Shown here: positions 1-8,332 of the stretch, one piece after another | Layout of the letters: every line of letters begins with the position of its first letter | Position numbering within the stretch: position 1 is the stretch's first letter | Assembly (NCBI GenBank): GCA_011391405.1 | Contig: JAABQQ010000066.1 | Location: forward strand, 1-44,535 | Length of the DNA: 44,535 nucleotides | Source of the DNA: Gammaproteobacteria bacterium | GTDB taxonomy: Bacteria; Pseudomonadota; Gammaproteobacteria; Steroidobacterales; Steroidobacteraceae | Direction of reading: 5' to 3' | Position numbers and translations under genes: made by a program | Notes under the pieces: model-generated | Told to the model about the DNA's origin: nothing | What the model saw: only the letters and a program-made list of their open reading frames with translations | Database searches by the model: none

Positions 1-1022
1 TCGTCCTTGAACACGCGGTCGGCGTTGTTCGGGTCGACCGTCATGCGCGCGAAATAAAAGGGGCGCCACACCATCCACTGGCTGCGGTCACGGGCCTCCC
101 AGGTGGCGCCGCCGTCATCGCTGATATAAAGCGCGCTCTGCGGCGACTCGACGAATGCGTAGACGCGGTTCGAATCGCTCGGCGCGACGTTGACCGCAAT
201 GCGACCGTAGGGCTTCTGCGCGAAGCCCTTGTTCTTTGCGGGCGTGACTTCGGTCCAGGTCTGGCCGCCGTTGCGCGTCACCATCAGGGCACTCGCCGAC
301 GTTGCCGTCGGCGATTCGCCGCCGGAGCGGAAGGTCCAGCCCTTGCGGCGGAAATCCCAGAGTGCGGCGTAGAGCACGTCGGGATTCTTCTCATCCATGC
401 TCAGGCTGGCGCAGCCGGTCGAGGCGTTCGGCGCCTTCAGCACCTGTTGCCAGGTCTTGCCGCCATCGCGCGTGCGGTACACGCCGCGCTCGAGTGAATC
501 GCTCCACAGCCGCCCGGTGACGCAGGCATACACCGTGTCGCTCGCGCGCGGATCGATGCGGATGTCGCCGATGCGCTCCGAGCCATCGAGTCCGAGGTGC
601 TGCCAGGTGTCGCCGCCGTCGGTGGTCTTGTAGATGCCGTTGCCGATGGAAACGCTGTTGCGGGTCCAGGCTTCGCCGGTGCCGACCCACACCGTTTCGG
701 TATTGCGCTTGTCGATCTCGACCGCGCCGATCGATTGCACGGGCTGGTCGTCGAACACGGGCGTGAAGGTCGTGGCGCCGTCGAGCGATTTCCAGACACC
801 GCCGCTCGCGGCACCCACCCACACCAGGAGTTTGCCGTCCGGCATCGTCACGGCGTCGAGCGACGAGATGCGACCGCTCATCGCCGCGGACCCGATGTTG
901 CGGGCGCCGAGGCCGGCGATGATCGATGAGTCGAAGGCGGGTGCCGGAGTCTTCGCCGTCGCGGCGACGAGCGCAGCGGGCGCCAGGACCAGCGAGAGCA
1001 GGGAAGTTCGCAGGATGTTCAT
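1..1022 (-). CDS. BNR/sortilin-type beta-propeller protein (C-terminus outside window)
   Basis: The frame stays open from an ATG at 1022 to the window edge, giving about 340 N-terminal residues. It starts with a short signal peptide (MNILRTSLLSLVLAPAALVA) and continues with repeated Asp-box/BNR-like motifs of the form TxDGGxTW (for example TTDGGDTWQ, TRDGGKTWQ, SDDGGATWE) alternating with 'VWVG' and 'VYA' strands. This is typical of WD40/YVTN/BNR-like exported proteins annotated as sortilin or glycosyl hydrolase. Family knowledge suggests a secreted or periplasmic beta-propeller, but the substrate is unknown and no sialidase catalytic set can be checked in a fragment. A LolA-like gene lies 12 bases from its start, upstream on the same strand, so the two are probably cotranscribed. 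Confidence 0.8.
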   Translation of the reverse strand, partial: MNILRTSLLSLVLAPAALVAATAKTPAPAFDSSIIAGLGARNIGSAAMSGRISSLDAVTMPDGKLLVWVGAASGGVWKSLDGATTFTPVFDDQPVQSIGAVEIDKRNTETVWVGTGEAWTRNSVSIGNGIYKTTDGGDTWQHLGLDGSERIGDIRIDPRASDTVYACVTGRLWSDSLERGVYRTRDGGKTWQQVLKAPNASTGCASLSMDEKNPDVLYAALWDFRRKGWTFRSGGESPTATSASALMVTRNGGQTWTEVTPAKNKGFAQKPYGRIAVNVAPSDSNRVYAFVESPQSALYISDDGGATWEARDRSQWMVWRPFYFARMTVDPNNADRVFKD

Positions 1023-1034
1023 GGTCGGACTTCC

Positions 1035-1778
1035 TTACTGCTTCGCAGCCACGGGGAACGAAAAATAATCCGCGGCGATCTCTGGATTGACCACCGCGCT
1101 CTGGTATTCGAACTTCGCGGGGTCGCCCTGGCCCTTGATGCCGGACTCGATCGACAGCGGCCAGAACACGCCGCCGACTTTTTCATAATTGCCGTAGTCG
1201 GTGACCGCTGTGCGCTTCACACCGCGCACGACGCGCTGGCTTTCGACGCGGATCTCGAGGAAGTAATCGGGATCGAGGTAGACGTACTGCAGGCCACCGT
1301 CCTTGCGCACGACCTTGAGTTTGTGCGCCGGCGTGCCGTCGATATCCTCGGTGCCGAGGTATTCGATGCTGCTGCCCGCGGCGGCGGCATCGGCCAGCAC
1401 GCCGTCGATGGTGGCGTCCTCGGCATATTCCTTGACGTCGTCGGCCGGCATGCGCTCGGGGTCCTTGCGGCCGCCGAACGGGTCGATGCGCCAGCCTTCC
1501 TTGCCGTCGTACGCCTGAACCTGCGAGAGGCCCTGCATGCTGATATCGGTACGGATGGAGTCGGGGCGCTGCTTGGTCTCGCGCAACTCGAGCACGAACT
1601 GCCCGCCGTTGACGATGAGCCGGCCTTCGCGCTGCACCGACTTCACGGCCTGCAGCGCTGCTGCGCCGCCCTTGGCCTCGATGTTCTTCGCGACGAGTTC
1701 CATGGCCGTCAGTGCGTGCGCCGCGGTCGCGGCGAGCAACAGGGCGAGGCCGAGCGCCGCCCGTTGGATCATCTGCAT
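1035..1778 (-). CDS. LolA-like periplasmic outer-membrane lipoprotein-sorting protein
   Basis: 247 residues with a clear signal peptide (hydrophobic core about residues 5-20, AHA|L cleavage). The mature part has the half-barrel pattern of LolA/LolB-like proteins: an N-terminal helix (ELVAKNIEAKGG) followed by alternating strands, including 'REGRLIVNG', 'KLKVVRKDGG', 'YVYLDPDYFLEIRVE' and 'GVFWPLSIES'. In this family the fold binds lipids or lipoprotein acyl chains. It is probably not canonical LolA, because it sits directly upstream of a secreted beta-propeller gene rather than next to ftsK. A dedicated chaperone or substrate-binding role for that neighbour is inference. Confidence 0.72.
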   Translation of the reverse strand: MQMIQRAALGLALLLAATAAHALTAMELVAKNIEAKGGAAALQAVKSVQREGRLIVNGGQFVLELRETKQRPDSIRTDISMQGLSQVQAYDGKEGWRIDPFGGRKDPERMPADDVKEYAEDATIDGVLADAAAAGSSIEYLGTEDIDGTPAHKLKVVRKDGGLQYVYLDPDYFLEIRVESQRVVRGVKRTAVTDYGNYEKVGGVFWPLSIESGIKGQGDPAKFEYQSAVVNPEIAADYFSFPVAAKQ

Positions 1779-1820
1779 GCGAATTCCCCCAGCAATGGGT
1801 CGGACGAAAGAGCGGTGATT

Positions 1821-2249
1821 CTACGCGGCGCGGTGCCAGACGAAAGCGCAGAGGAGGCCGACCGAGACCGCCGCGACGAGCGCCTCGATGGCCATCACGA
1901 CGCCGGCGGCCCGCAACGTGGGCAACCGGAGCGCGAGCAGCAGCAATGCCGGGAAGGCCGCGGCGAACCAGAGCAGCAGTCCGTAGCTGGCACCGACCAC
2001 GAACCAGGGCCAGTGGGTGAGCGCGACCAGGCCCCAGCCCAGCCAGAACAGGAGTCCCGCGGCTGCGCCACACAGGCCGTACAGGGCGGCCGTGTGCAGG
2101 ACGCGCCACGCGGTGTCGGGGTGCCAGCCGGCGGCGCTCAGCTCGGGCCGCCGGGCAAGGAGCGCCGACGAGACGCTGCCGGCCCAGAGCGTGCCGGCGA
2201 GCCCGCCCGCAACACCGGCGAGCACGGTCATGATCAGTTCGATGCGCAA
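1821..2249 (-). CDS. small integral membrane protein of unknown function
   Basis: 142 residues with four hydrophobic segments: about 5-25 (MTVLAGVAGGLAGTLWAG), 48-72 (VLHTAALYGLCGAAAGLLFWLGWG), 78-108 and 112-138. Helices are Gly/Ala/Leu-rich with few charges, as expected of an inner-membrane protein. No catalytic motif or family is recognised. It is divergent from ilvA, whose start lies 75 bases away, so the gap must hold both promoters. It may be cotranscribed with the LolA-like gene 42 bases downstream. Confidence 0.65.
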   Translation of the reverse strand: MRIELIMTVLAGVAGGLAGTLWAGSVSSALLARRPELSAAGWHPDTAWRVLHTAALYGLCGAAAGLLFWLGWGLVALTHWPWFVVGASYGLLLWFAAAFPALLLLALRLPTLRAAGVVMAIEALVAAVSVGLLCAFVWHRAA

Positions 2250-2324
2250 GACGGGTTTGCCGTTGGTGCCCGGTACGGGTTCCGCAAGCGAAGGATGTTA
2301 ACGTACGAGGCGATCCCGCGAGTC

Positions 2325-3848
2325 ATGGCCATGCAAGAAAGTTACATCGAACGCATCCTGAAGGCGCGCGTCTACGACGTCGCCATCGAATCCCCGCTCG
2401 AGCCGGCCCGCCGGCTGAGCCGGCGCCTCGGCAACGACGTGCTGTTCAAGCGTGAAGACCTGCAGCCGGTCTTTTCGTTCAAGCTCCGTGGCGCCTACAA
2501 CAAGATCTCGACGCTCGACGACGCGACGGCGGCGCGCGGAGTCATCTGTGCGTCGGCCGGCAACCATGCGCAGGGCGTCGCGCTCGCGGCAAGACGGCGT
2601 GGCATCAAGGCAGTGATCGTGATGCCGCGGACGACGCCGCACATCAAAGTGCAGGCGGTGCTCGACCTTGGCGGCGAAGTGGTGCTCGAGGGTGACGATT
2701 TCGATCATGCGTTCGAGCACGCGACGGTAGTGGCGCACGCGCGCGGGCTCACCTTCATCCACCCGTTCGATGACCCGGACGTGATCGCCGGTCAGGGCAC
2801 GATCGGCATGGAAATCCTGCGGCAGTGTTCCTCGCCGCCGCACGCTATCTTCGTGCCGATCGGAGGCGGCGGCCTGATCGCCGGTATTGCGACGTACGTG
2901 AAGGCGCTTTATCCGCAGGTGCGCATCGTCGGCGTCGAGCCCGAGGATGCGGCGAGCATGCACGATTCGCTGCGCGCCGGGGAGCGCGTCACGCTCGACC
3001 GTGTCGGCATCTTTGCCGACGGCGTCGCCGTGCGTCGCGTCGGCGAGGAGACGTTCCGTCTCGCGCGCAAGTACGTCGACGAAGTTCTGCTGGTGACCAC
3101 AGATGAGATCTGCGCCGGGATCCAGGACATTTTCGAGGACAACCGCACGATCGCCGAGCCCGCGGGCGCGCTCGCGGTCGCCGGCATCAAGCGCTACGTC
3201 GCGCGCGAGCAATGCACGGGCCAGACACTCGTCGCGCTCAATTGCGGCGCCAACGTCAACTTCGACCGCCTGCGGCACATCGCCGAGCGGGCCGACATCG
3301 GCGCACAGCGCGAAGCGCTGCTGGCGGTCGAGATTCCCGAGGAACCCGGCAGCTTCCTGCGTTTCTGCCGCCTGCTCGGACGCCGCAGCGTCACCGAGTT
3401 CAACTATCGCTACGACGACTCGCGTTCGGCCCGCATCTTCGCCGGCATTTCACTCGCCGAAGGCCAGCGCGAGAAGGAAGCGCTGCTGGCGCTCGTTGCC
3501 GATGCGGGTTACCGCGTCATCGACATGAGCGACGACGAAATGGCGAAGCTGCACGTGCGCTACATGGTGGGCGGCCACGCGCACGGCTTGCGGCATGAAC
3601 GCCTGTTCCGTTTCGAGTTTCCGGAACGCCCGGGGGCGCTGCTGCGTTTCCTGGAGGCCGTGGGCGCACACTGGAACATCAGCCTGTTCCATTACCGCAA
3701 TCACGGGTCCGACTACGGACGTGTGCTCGCCGGCGTGCAGGTGGCGCCAGACGATGCAGGGCGGTTCGCCGAACATCTCGGCGACCTCGGGTACGTCTAC
3801 ACCGAAGAGACCGATAACCCCGCTTACCGCATGTTCCTCGGCGACTGA
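2325..3848 (+). CDS. ilvA: threonine ammonia-lyase, biosynthetic
   Basis: About 507 residues, close to E. coli IlvA (514). It converts threonine to 2-oxobutanoate, the first step of isoleucine synthesis, in the cytoplasm. The PLP lysine is K53 in SFKLRGAYN. The SAGNHAQGVA substrate loop and the GGGGLIAG phosphate-binding loop are intact. Two ACT-like regulatory domains follow (about 330-405 and 425-505), with strongly IlvA-like segments such as GRRSVTEFNYRY and HWNISLFHYR, so allosteric control by isoleucine/valine is expected. Possible starts are ATG 2295, 2325 and 2331. 2325 leaves a sensible N-terminal length, but 2295 cannot be excluded. It converges with the amidotransferase gene, with 6 bases between them. 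Confidence 0.96.
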   Translation: MAMQESYIERILKARVYDVAIESPLEPARRLSRRLGNDVLFKREDLQPVFSFKLRGAYNKISTLDDATAARGVICASAGNHAQGVALAARRRGIKAVIVMPRTTPHIKVQAVLDLGGEVVLEGDDFDHAFEHATVVAHARGLTFIHPFDDPDVIAGQGTIGMEILRQCSSPPHAIFVPIGGGGLIAGIATYVKALYPQVRIVGVEPEDAASMHDSLRAGERVTLDRVGIFADGVAVRRVGEETFRLARKYVDEVLLVTTDEICAGIQDIFEDNRTIAEPAGALAVAGIKRYVAREQCTGQTLVALNCGANVNFDRLRHIAERADIGAQREALLAVEIPEEPGSFLRFCRLLGRRSVTEFNYRYDDSRSARIFAGISLAEGQREKEALLALVADAGYRVIDMSDDEMAKLHVRYMVGGHAHGLRHERLFRFEFPERPGALLRFLEAVGAHWNISLFHYRNHGSDYGRVLAGVQVAPDDAGRFAEHLGDLGYVYTEETDNPAYRMFLGD

Positions 3849-3854
3849 CCCCCG

Positions 3855-4601
3855 TCAGCGCGAGGGCAGGTGCGCGTAGCGTCGCGGCGAGAACAGCTGG
3901 ATGAATTCACCGAACACCCGCTCGCTCAGCGGTGTGGCGACGGGCAGGTGGCGTTGCGTGGCTGCCTGAATCCGCGCGATCCGCGCGGCACTCCAGTGAC
4001 GCTCGATTTCGCTGCGCCCGCCCGGCAGATGCAGCCAGCGGTTGATCAGGGCGGCGTCGGCTTCGAGGTGAAACTGCAGCCCCCACGCGTGATCGCCCAG
4101 CCGATAGGCCTGTTGCCGGCAGCTGCGGGTCCACGCCAGCGGCACGGCCTGCGGCGGCGGCTCGAACGCGTAAGCGTGCCACTGGAAGACGTAGCGTGGC
4201 GTCCGCTCGAAATGACGGAACAGCTTGTCGCCATGGGCCTGCGGACGCGTGTGCAGGCGGTACCAGCCAATTTCGGGAACGGCATTCGGCTGCACCCGTC
4301 CTCCCATCGCCGCCGCCAGCAGCTGGCCACCGAGGCAGATGCCGAGCACGGGCTTCTGCGCATTCACCGCCTCGCGGATGAGCTCGATCTCGGTCTTGAG
4401 GTGAGGGAACTGCTGCACCTGGTCGACATTCATTGGTCCGCCGAGCACGACTAGGCCGTCATACCGGCGAATGTCCGGCTGGGCTTGCGCTTCGCGGCCG
4501 AAATTCACGTAGCGGATGCGGAATCCCGACGCACGCAGCAGCGGATCGAGGTGGCCGAGCGGTTCGGAGGCGACGTGCTGGAAGACGAGCAGTTTCGACA
4601 T
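3855..4601 (-). CDS. class I glutamine amidotransferase (GMP-synthase-like)
   Basis: 248 residues with a complete class I (GATase1) triad: nucleophile C89 in LGICLGGQLLA, and the His/Glu pair in GLQFHLEAD near residue 178. The oxyanion strand VVLGGPMNV is also present. Such stand-alone proteins resemble the amidase part of GuaA but have no synthetase partner here. They are usually annotated as GMP synthase-like or gamma-glutamyl-hydrolase-like enzymes. The true substrate is unknown. The ATG at 4601 is the only plausible start, since the conserved first strand (LLVFQHV) begins at residue 4. Confidence 0.85.
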   Translation of the reverse strand: MSKLLVFQHVASEPLGHLDPLLRASGFRIRYVNFGREAQAQPDIRRYDGLVVLGGPMNVDQVQQFPHLKTEIELIREAVNAQKPVLGICLGGQLLAAAMGGRVQPNAVPEIGWYRLHTRPQAHGDKLFRHFERTPRYVFQWHAYAFEPPPQAVPLAWTRSCRQQAYRLGDHAWGLQFHLEADAALINRWLHLPGGRSEIERHWSAARIARIQAATQRHLPVATPLSERVFGEFIQLFSPRRYAHLPSR

Positions 4602-4756
4602 GTGCGGGTGCTTTGCTTCGAGGGCCTGGCGAACCGGGTTGCAGTGACCATTCTGGCGTCAATGCGGCGGAGCGCTCAACGCCGGCTGTGAGGCTGCCTC
4701 GCGCAACCTGCCGAAGGTCGGACCGCTGTCGCAGGGTTGATGCAGTATGAGCGCCC

Positions 4757-5647
4757 ATGAGCGCTCACTACCTGCCTCGCCGGTTGCCCGAATTCCTGCA
4801 GCATGACATTCGCGGCCTGCGGCATCACTTCACCCGTTGGGCGGGAACCCAGGCCGACGCACCGCCGATCGTGCTGCTGCACGGCTTCATGGATTGCGGC
4901 GTGACGTTCCAGTTCGTCGCCGACGCCATCGCGCCGTCACGGAGCCTGATCGCACCTGACTGGCGCGGCTTTGGCCGCTCCGGCTGGAATCCCCAGGGGT
5001 ACTGGTTCCCCGATTACTTCGCGGATCTCGACGCGATGCTCGAGTGGCTCGCGCCCGGCACGCCGGTCGATCTCGTTGGCCACAGCATGGGCGGCAACGT
5101 CGCGATGATCTATGCGGGACTCAGGCCCGGGCGCGTGCATCGGCTGGTGACGCTCGAAGGCTTTGGCCTGCCCGGTGCGCCGCCGGAACTCGCACCCGGC
5201 CGCTACCGTGACTGGCTCGACCAATGGCGCGAGCCGGAGCCAGCCGCGGTGTTTCCGAGCCTCGACGTGTTTGCCGGCGTGCTGCGCAAACGCAATCCGC
5301 GCCTGTCGGCCGAGCGTGCCGATTTCGTCGCGCGGGCCTGGAGCGAACCGCTGCCTGAGGGCCGCGTCCGTCCCTGCTTCGACCCGGCGCACAAGCGCGT
5401 CAATCCCATCCTGTACCGGCGCGCGGAGGTCGAAGCCTGCTGGGCCGAGGTGCGTGCGCCACTGCTGTACGTCGCGGGCGAGGAGTCGGATTTCCTCGAA
5501 CGGCTGCAGGGCGCCGGCGCTCCGGAGAAGGTGCGCCGCCTCGTGCCGCAACTGGAGCCGCGGATCGTCGCTGCCGCGGGCCACATGGTGCACCACGACC
5601 AGCCTGCGGCGGTCGCGCAGCTCGTCCAGGAATTCCTCAGCCGCTAG
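4757..5647 (+). CDS. alpha/beta hydrolase
   Basis: 296 residues with a standard alpha/beta-hydrolase layout: oxyanion-hole motif LLHGFMDC (about 40-47), the PDWRGFGRS strand-turn, nucleophile elbow DLVGHSMGGN with S110, and a C-terminal catalytic His in AAGHMVHHDQP near residue 276. The cap region is about residues 140-210. Substrate cannot be told from the sequence; esterase, epoxide-hydrolase-like and C-C hydrolase relatives all share this pattern. The ATG at 4757 lies inside a GAGCGCTC palindrome. The YjdF-like gene follows 18 bases later. Confidence 0.85.
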   Translation: MSAHYLPRRLPEFLQHDIRGLRHHFTRWAGTQADAPPIVLLHGFMDCGVTFQFVADAIAPSRSLIAPDWRGFGRSGWNPQGYWFPDYFADLDAMLEWLAPGTPVDLVGHSMGGNVAMIYAGLRPGRVHRLVTLEGFGLPGAPPELAPGRYRDWLDQWREPEPAAVFPSLDVFAGVLRKRNPRLSAERADFVARAWSEPLPEGRVRPCFDPAHKRVNPILYRRAEVEACWAEVRAPLLYVAGEESDFLERLQGAGAPEKVRRLVPQLEPRIVAAAGHMVHHDQPAAVAQLVQEFLSR

Positions 5648-5652
5648 AGTCC

Positions 5653-5658
5653 TATAAT
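5653..5658 (+). promoter_or_regulatory. candidate -10 box implying a leaderless yjdF-like transcript
   Basis: A perfect TATAAT lies only 7 bases before the ATG at 5666, so transcription from it would begin at or next to the start codon. No good -35 hexamer is visible 16-18 bases upstream (the region reads GAATTC), so it could be chance. Confidence 0.3.
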
Positions 5659-5665
5659 CGGTGCC

Positions 5666-6331
5666 ATGTACGACACGAATGCCAACCTGCGACTGCCCCT
5701 GGTCCTCGCCGCCGTCGTGTTGCTCGTACTCGTGTGGTCCGGCGTCGGTCCGTACGACCGGCTGACGTGGTTTCTCGAGGTCGTGCCGGTGCTGGTCGCC
5801 GTGCCGCTGCTGGTGTGGACGGCACGCAGTTTTCCGTTGACGCCGCTCGCCTACGTGCTGATCGCCGTGCACGCGCTGATCCTGATGTACGGCGGCCACT
5901 ACACCTATGCCCTGACGCCGTTCGGCGACTGGATGCGGGACGTGTTCGACTTCACGCGCAATCACTACGATCGCATCGGCCACCTGATGCAGGGATTCGG
6001 GCCCGCGATCGTCGCGCGCGAGTTGCTGTTGCGCACGTCGCCGCTGCGACCGGGCAACTGGCTGTTTGCGCTGGTCACGCTCAGCATTCTCGGTGTCAGC
6101 GCCACTTACGAGTTCACCGAGTGGTGGGCTGCAATCGCCGGCGGCGATGCAGCAGGCGCGTTCCTCGGCACGCAGGGCGACGTCTGGGACACGCAGTGGG
6201 ACATGTTCCTGGCCGGTTGCGGCGCCCTCATCGCGCAGCTGTCGCTGTCTCGAGTCCACGATCGGCAGCTGCTGCGGCTGCAGCCTTCCCTGCGGTACAA
6301 GTGGGAGCCAGCCCCGGAGCGCGGGCGCTGA
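5666..6331 (+). CDS. YjdF-like DUF2238 inner-membrane protein
   Basis: 221 residues with about six transmembrane segments. Conserved family segments are present: YGGHYTYA, the NHYDRIGHLMQGFGPA block, YEFTEWW, and GTQGDVWDTQWDM, the hallmark acidic/Trp-rich motif of the DUF2238 (YjdF) family. Function is not established for the family. It lies 18 bases behind the hydrolase gene and converges with the DUF885 gene, with 7 bases between stops. Confidence 0.85.
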   Translation: MYDTNANLRLPLVLAAVVLLVLVWSGVGPYDRLTWFLEVVPVLVAVPLLVWTARSFPLTPLAYVLIAVHALILMYGGHYTYALTPFGDWMRDVFDFTRNHYDRIGHLMQGFGPAIVARELLLRTSPLRPGNWLFALVTLSILGVSATYEFTEWWAAIAGGDAAGAFLGTQGDVWDTQWDMFLAGCGALIAQLSLSRVHDRQLLRLQPSLRYKWEPAPERGR

Positions 6332-6338
6332 GCCCAGG

Positions 6339-8141
6339 TCAGTGAATCGGCTCGTCGAACATCAGCGCACGCACCAGCCGCACCGGCGGTGAACCAAAGG
6401 ACAGCGCCTGGTCGTGGTAGGCCTTGAGGTCGAATTTCGCGCCCTGGCGACGCTCCGCTTCGGCGCGCAGGTCCGAGTGCTCCTGGTAACCCACGAAATA
6501 CGTCGACAGCTGCGCCGAGCTCAACTGGGCGCGGACCCACTTGCCCGCGGCCTCACGTTCTTCCTGGAAGCCGGTCTCGACCATGAGCTTCATCGCCTCG
6601 TCGCGTGTCATGCCGTCGACGTGGATCGCCGAGTCCATGATCGCGTTGGTGATCGAGCGCAGGTACCACTTGAGCTGCACCAGCTGCATGAGCGGGTCGC
6701 CGTCGCCGAAACCCTGCTCCTGCATCACGCGCTCGGTGTAGACCGCCCAGCCTTCGACGAAGGGACCCGAGCCGAGCATCGCGCGCAGGGTGGAGGGATA
6801 GCGGTTGGAGTGCGCGATCTGCAGGTAGTGGCCCGGCATCGCCTCGTGAATCGTCAGGTTCGCGATCGAGCGCGTGTTGTACTCGCTCAGGAATGAGCCG
6901 ACCTGTGCTTCGGTCCAGTCCGCGGGAATCGGCGACACCGCGTAGAACGTGCGCTGGCCCTTGTCGAGCGGGCCCGGCGAGTCGCAGTACGCTACCGCGA
7001 CGCCGCGCTGGAACTCGGGCATCAGGATGATTTCGAGCGGTTCGTCGGGTACCGTCACGAAGTCTTTCGCGCGGACGAACTCGGTCGTCTCGCGCAGTTT
7101 CTGGCGCGCGAAGTCCACGATACCGTCGCGCGGCGTGCGCTCGGAACCTGCGATGTCGAGCGCGGCCCGGATCGCGGCCTGCTGCTCGGCGGCCGTCGGC
7201 TCAGCCGGCGTGGGGGGTGCGTCCGCTCGGCCCGCCAGCACCTTGCGCGAGACTTCGTACATCTTTGCGCGCGTGACGATGGCCTCGCTTTCGGCGCGAC
7301 GCCGGATCTCGGCCCGGTCGAGCGGAGACATCAGCGCGAACTTGAGCTTCTCGTCGTACAACTCGCGACCGACGCGGAAATCACCCTTCGCTTGCGGCAG
7401 CAGCTGCTTTTCGAGCCATTCCTGGTGCGTTTTCACGGCGACGCGGGCGTTCGCGATCGCCTTCTCCAGGCGCTCGCGCTCCGCCGCGGGCAGCTGCGCC
7501 AGGTTCGGCACCACGAGTTCGTCTACCAGGCTCAGCACGCCAGGGTTCTGCTTGACCGCCGTTTCGGCGTGGATCGCAGGCACGCGCGCGGGCACGATGT
7601 TGGCGCGCATCTGTTCCAGCAGGCCGGGCAGCTGCTCGAGCCGGCTCGTCAGCGAGCGCAGGCGCTCAGGCAGCGGCGCGAACTCGCGCGCGAGCAACCC
7701 GTACAGCGATTGCCCGGCCAGTTGCGTGTAGACGAGCGGGTCCCACGACCAGTCGCGGAATTTTTCCTCCGACCAGATCGAGTAGCGCAGCTGGTTGTCG
7801 AGCATCGCCGCGTCGACCTGGTTCGCGCGCGAGAGCCCGGAGCGGTCAATCGCCTGCAACTCACCGAGCACGCCCCTGGTCCACGCCAGCGTGCGGGCAC
7901 GGCCGGATGCGCTCAGGTCGTCGAGTTCGCCGTCGAAACGGTGATCGCCGAGCTGCGTCGCCGAGACCGGCGAATAGCGGCCGAACTCCTCGACGAAACG
8001 CTTGCTGAGCGCGTCGAAGCGCGCGTCCGCACTGGCGCCGGCGCCGGCGCCGGCGGCGTGGGCTGCAGGCTGCAGCACGACGCACAGCGCCAGGAGCAGC
8101 AGTGCGAAGGGCCGGCGGAAGAAGACCTGGGGTCGGTGCAT
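6339..8141 (-). CDS. DUF885 family exported protein
   Basis: 600 residues starting with a signal peptide (hydrophobic stretch 10-29, AHA|A). The family signature HEAMPGHYLQ appears near residue 431, followed by the conserved EGWAVYTE and DSAIHVDGMTRDEAM segments of the DUF885 family. These are thought to be zinc-dependent peptidase-like proteins because of the HExxxGH pattern. The periplasmic location is read from the signal peptide, while the activity is inferred. The signal-peptide end contains a short GCC-GGC repeat (8036-8055) encoding Gly/Ala alternation. Confidence 0.88.
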   Translation of the reverse strand: MHRPQVFFRRPFALLLLALCVVLQPAAHAAGAGAGASADARFDALSKRFVEEFGRYSPVSATQLGDHRFDGELDDLSASGRARTLAWTRGVLGELQAIDRSGLSRANQVDAAMLDNQLRYSIWSEEKFRDWSWDPLVYTQLAGQSLYGLLAREFAPLPERLRSLTSRLEQLPGLLEQMRANIVPARVPAIHAETAVKQNPGVLSLVDELVVPNLAQLPAAERERLEKAIANARVAVKTHQEWLEKQLLPQAKGDFRVGRELYDEKLKFALMSPLDRAEIRRRAESEAIVTRAKMYEVSRKVLAGRADAPPTPAEPTAAEQQAAIRAALDIAGSERTPRDGIVDFARQKLRETTEFVRAKDFVTVPDEPLEIILMPEFQRGVAVAYCDSPGPLDKGQRTFYAVSPIPADWTEAQVGSFLSEYNTRSIANLTIHEAMPGHYLQIAHSNRYPSTLRAMLGSGPFVEGWAVYTERVMQEQGFGDGDPLMQLVQLKWYLRSITNAIMDSAIHVDGMTRDEAMKLMVETGFQEEREAAGKWVRAQLSSAQLSTYFVGYQEHSDLRAEAERRQGAKFDLKAYHDQALSFGSPPVRLVRALMFDEPIH

Positions 8142-8332
8142 GGGTGACTACTCTGGAGGCCGGCGCGCATGCCGATCTTTGCGACGGGCACGCACGAGTG
8201 CGGCAGGTAGCCGATTGTCACTTGAACTGGTGCCTCAATGCCACTGGCTGTCCACCGTCCGGGCGTGCATCGGCTATCCTGCCGCGCACCGATGAGCAGC
8301 AAGATTTCACGCCAGCGCGGGTACGGCCGCGC

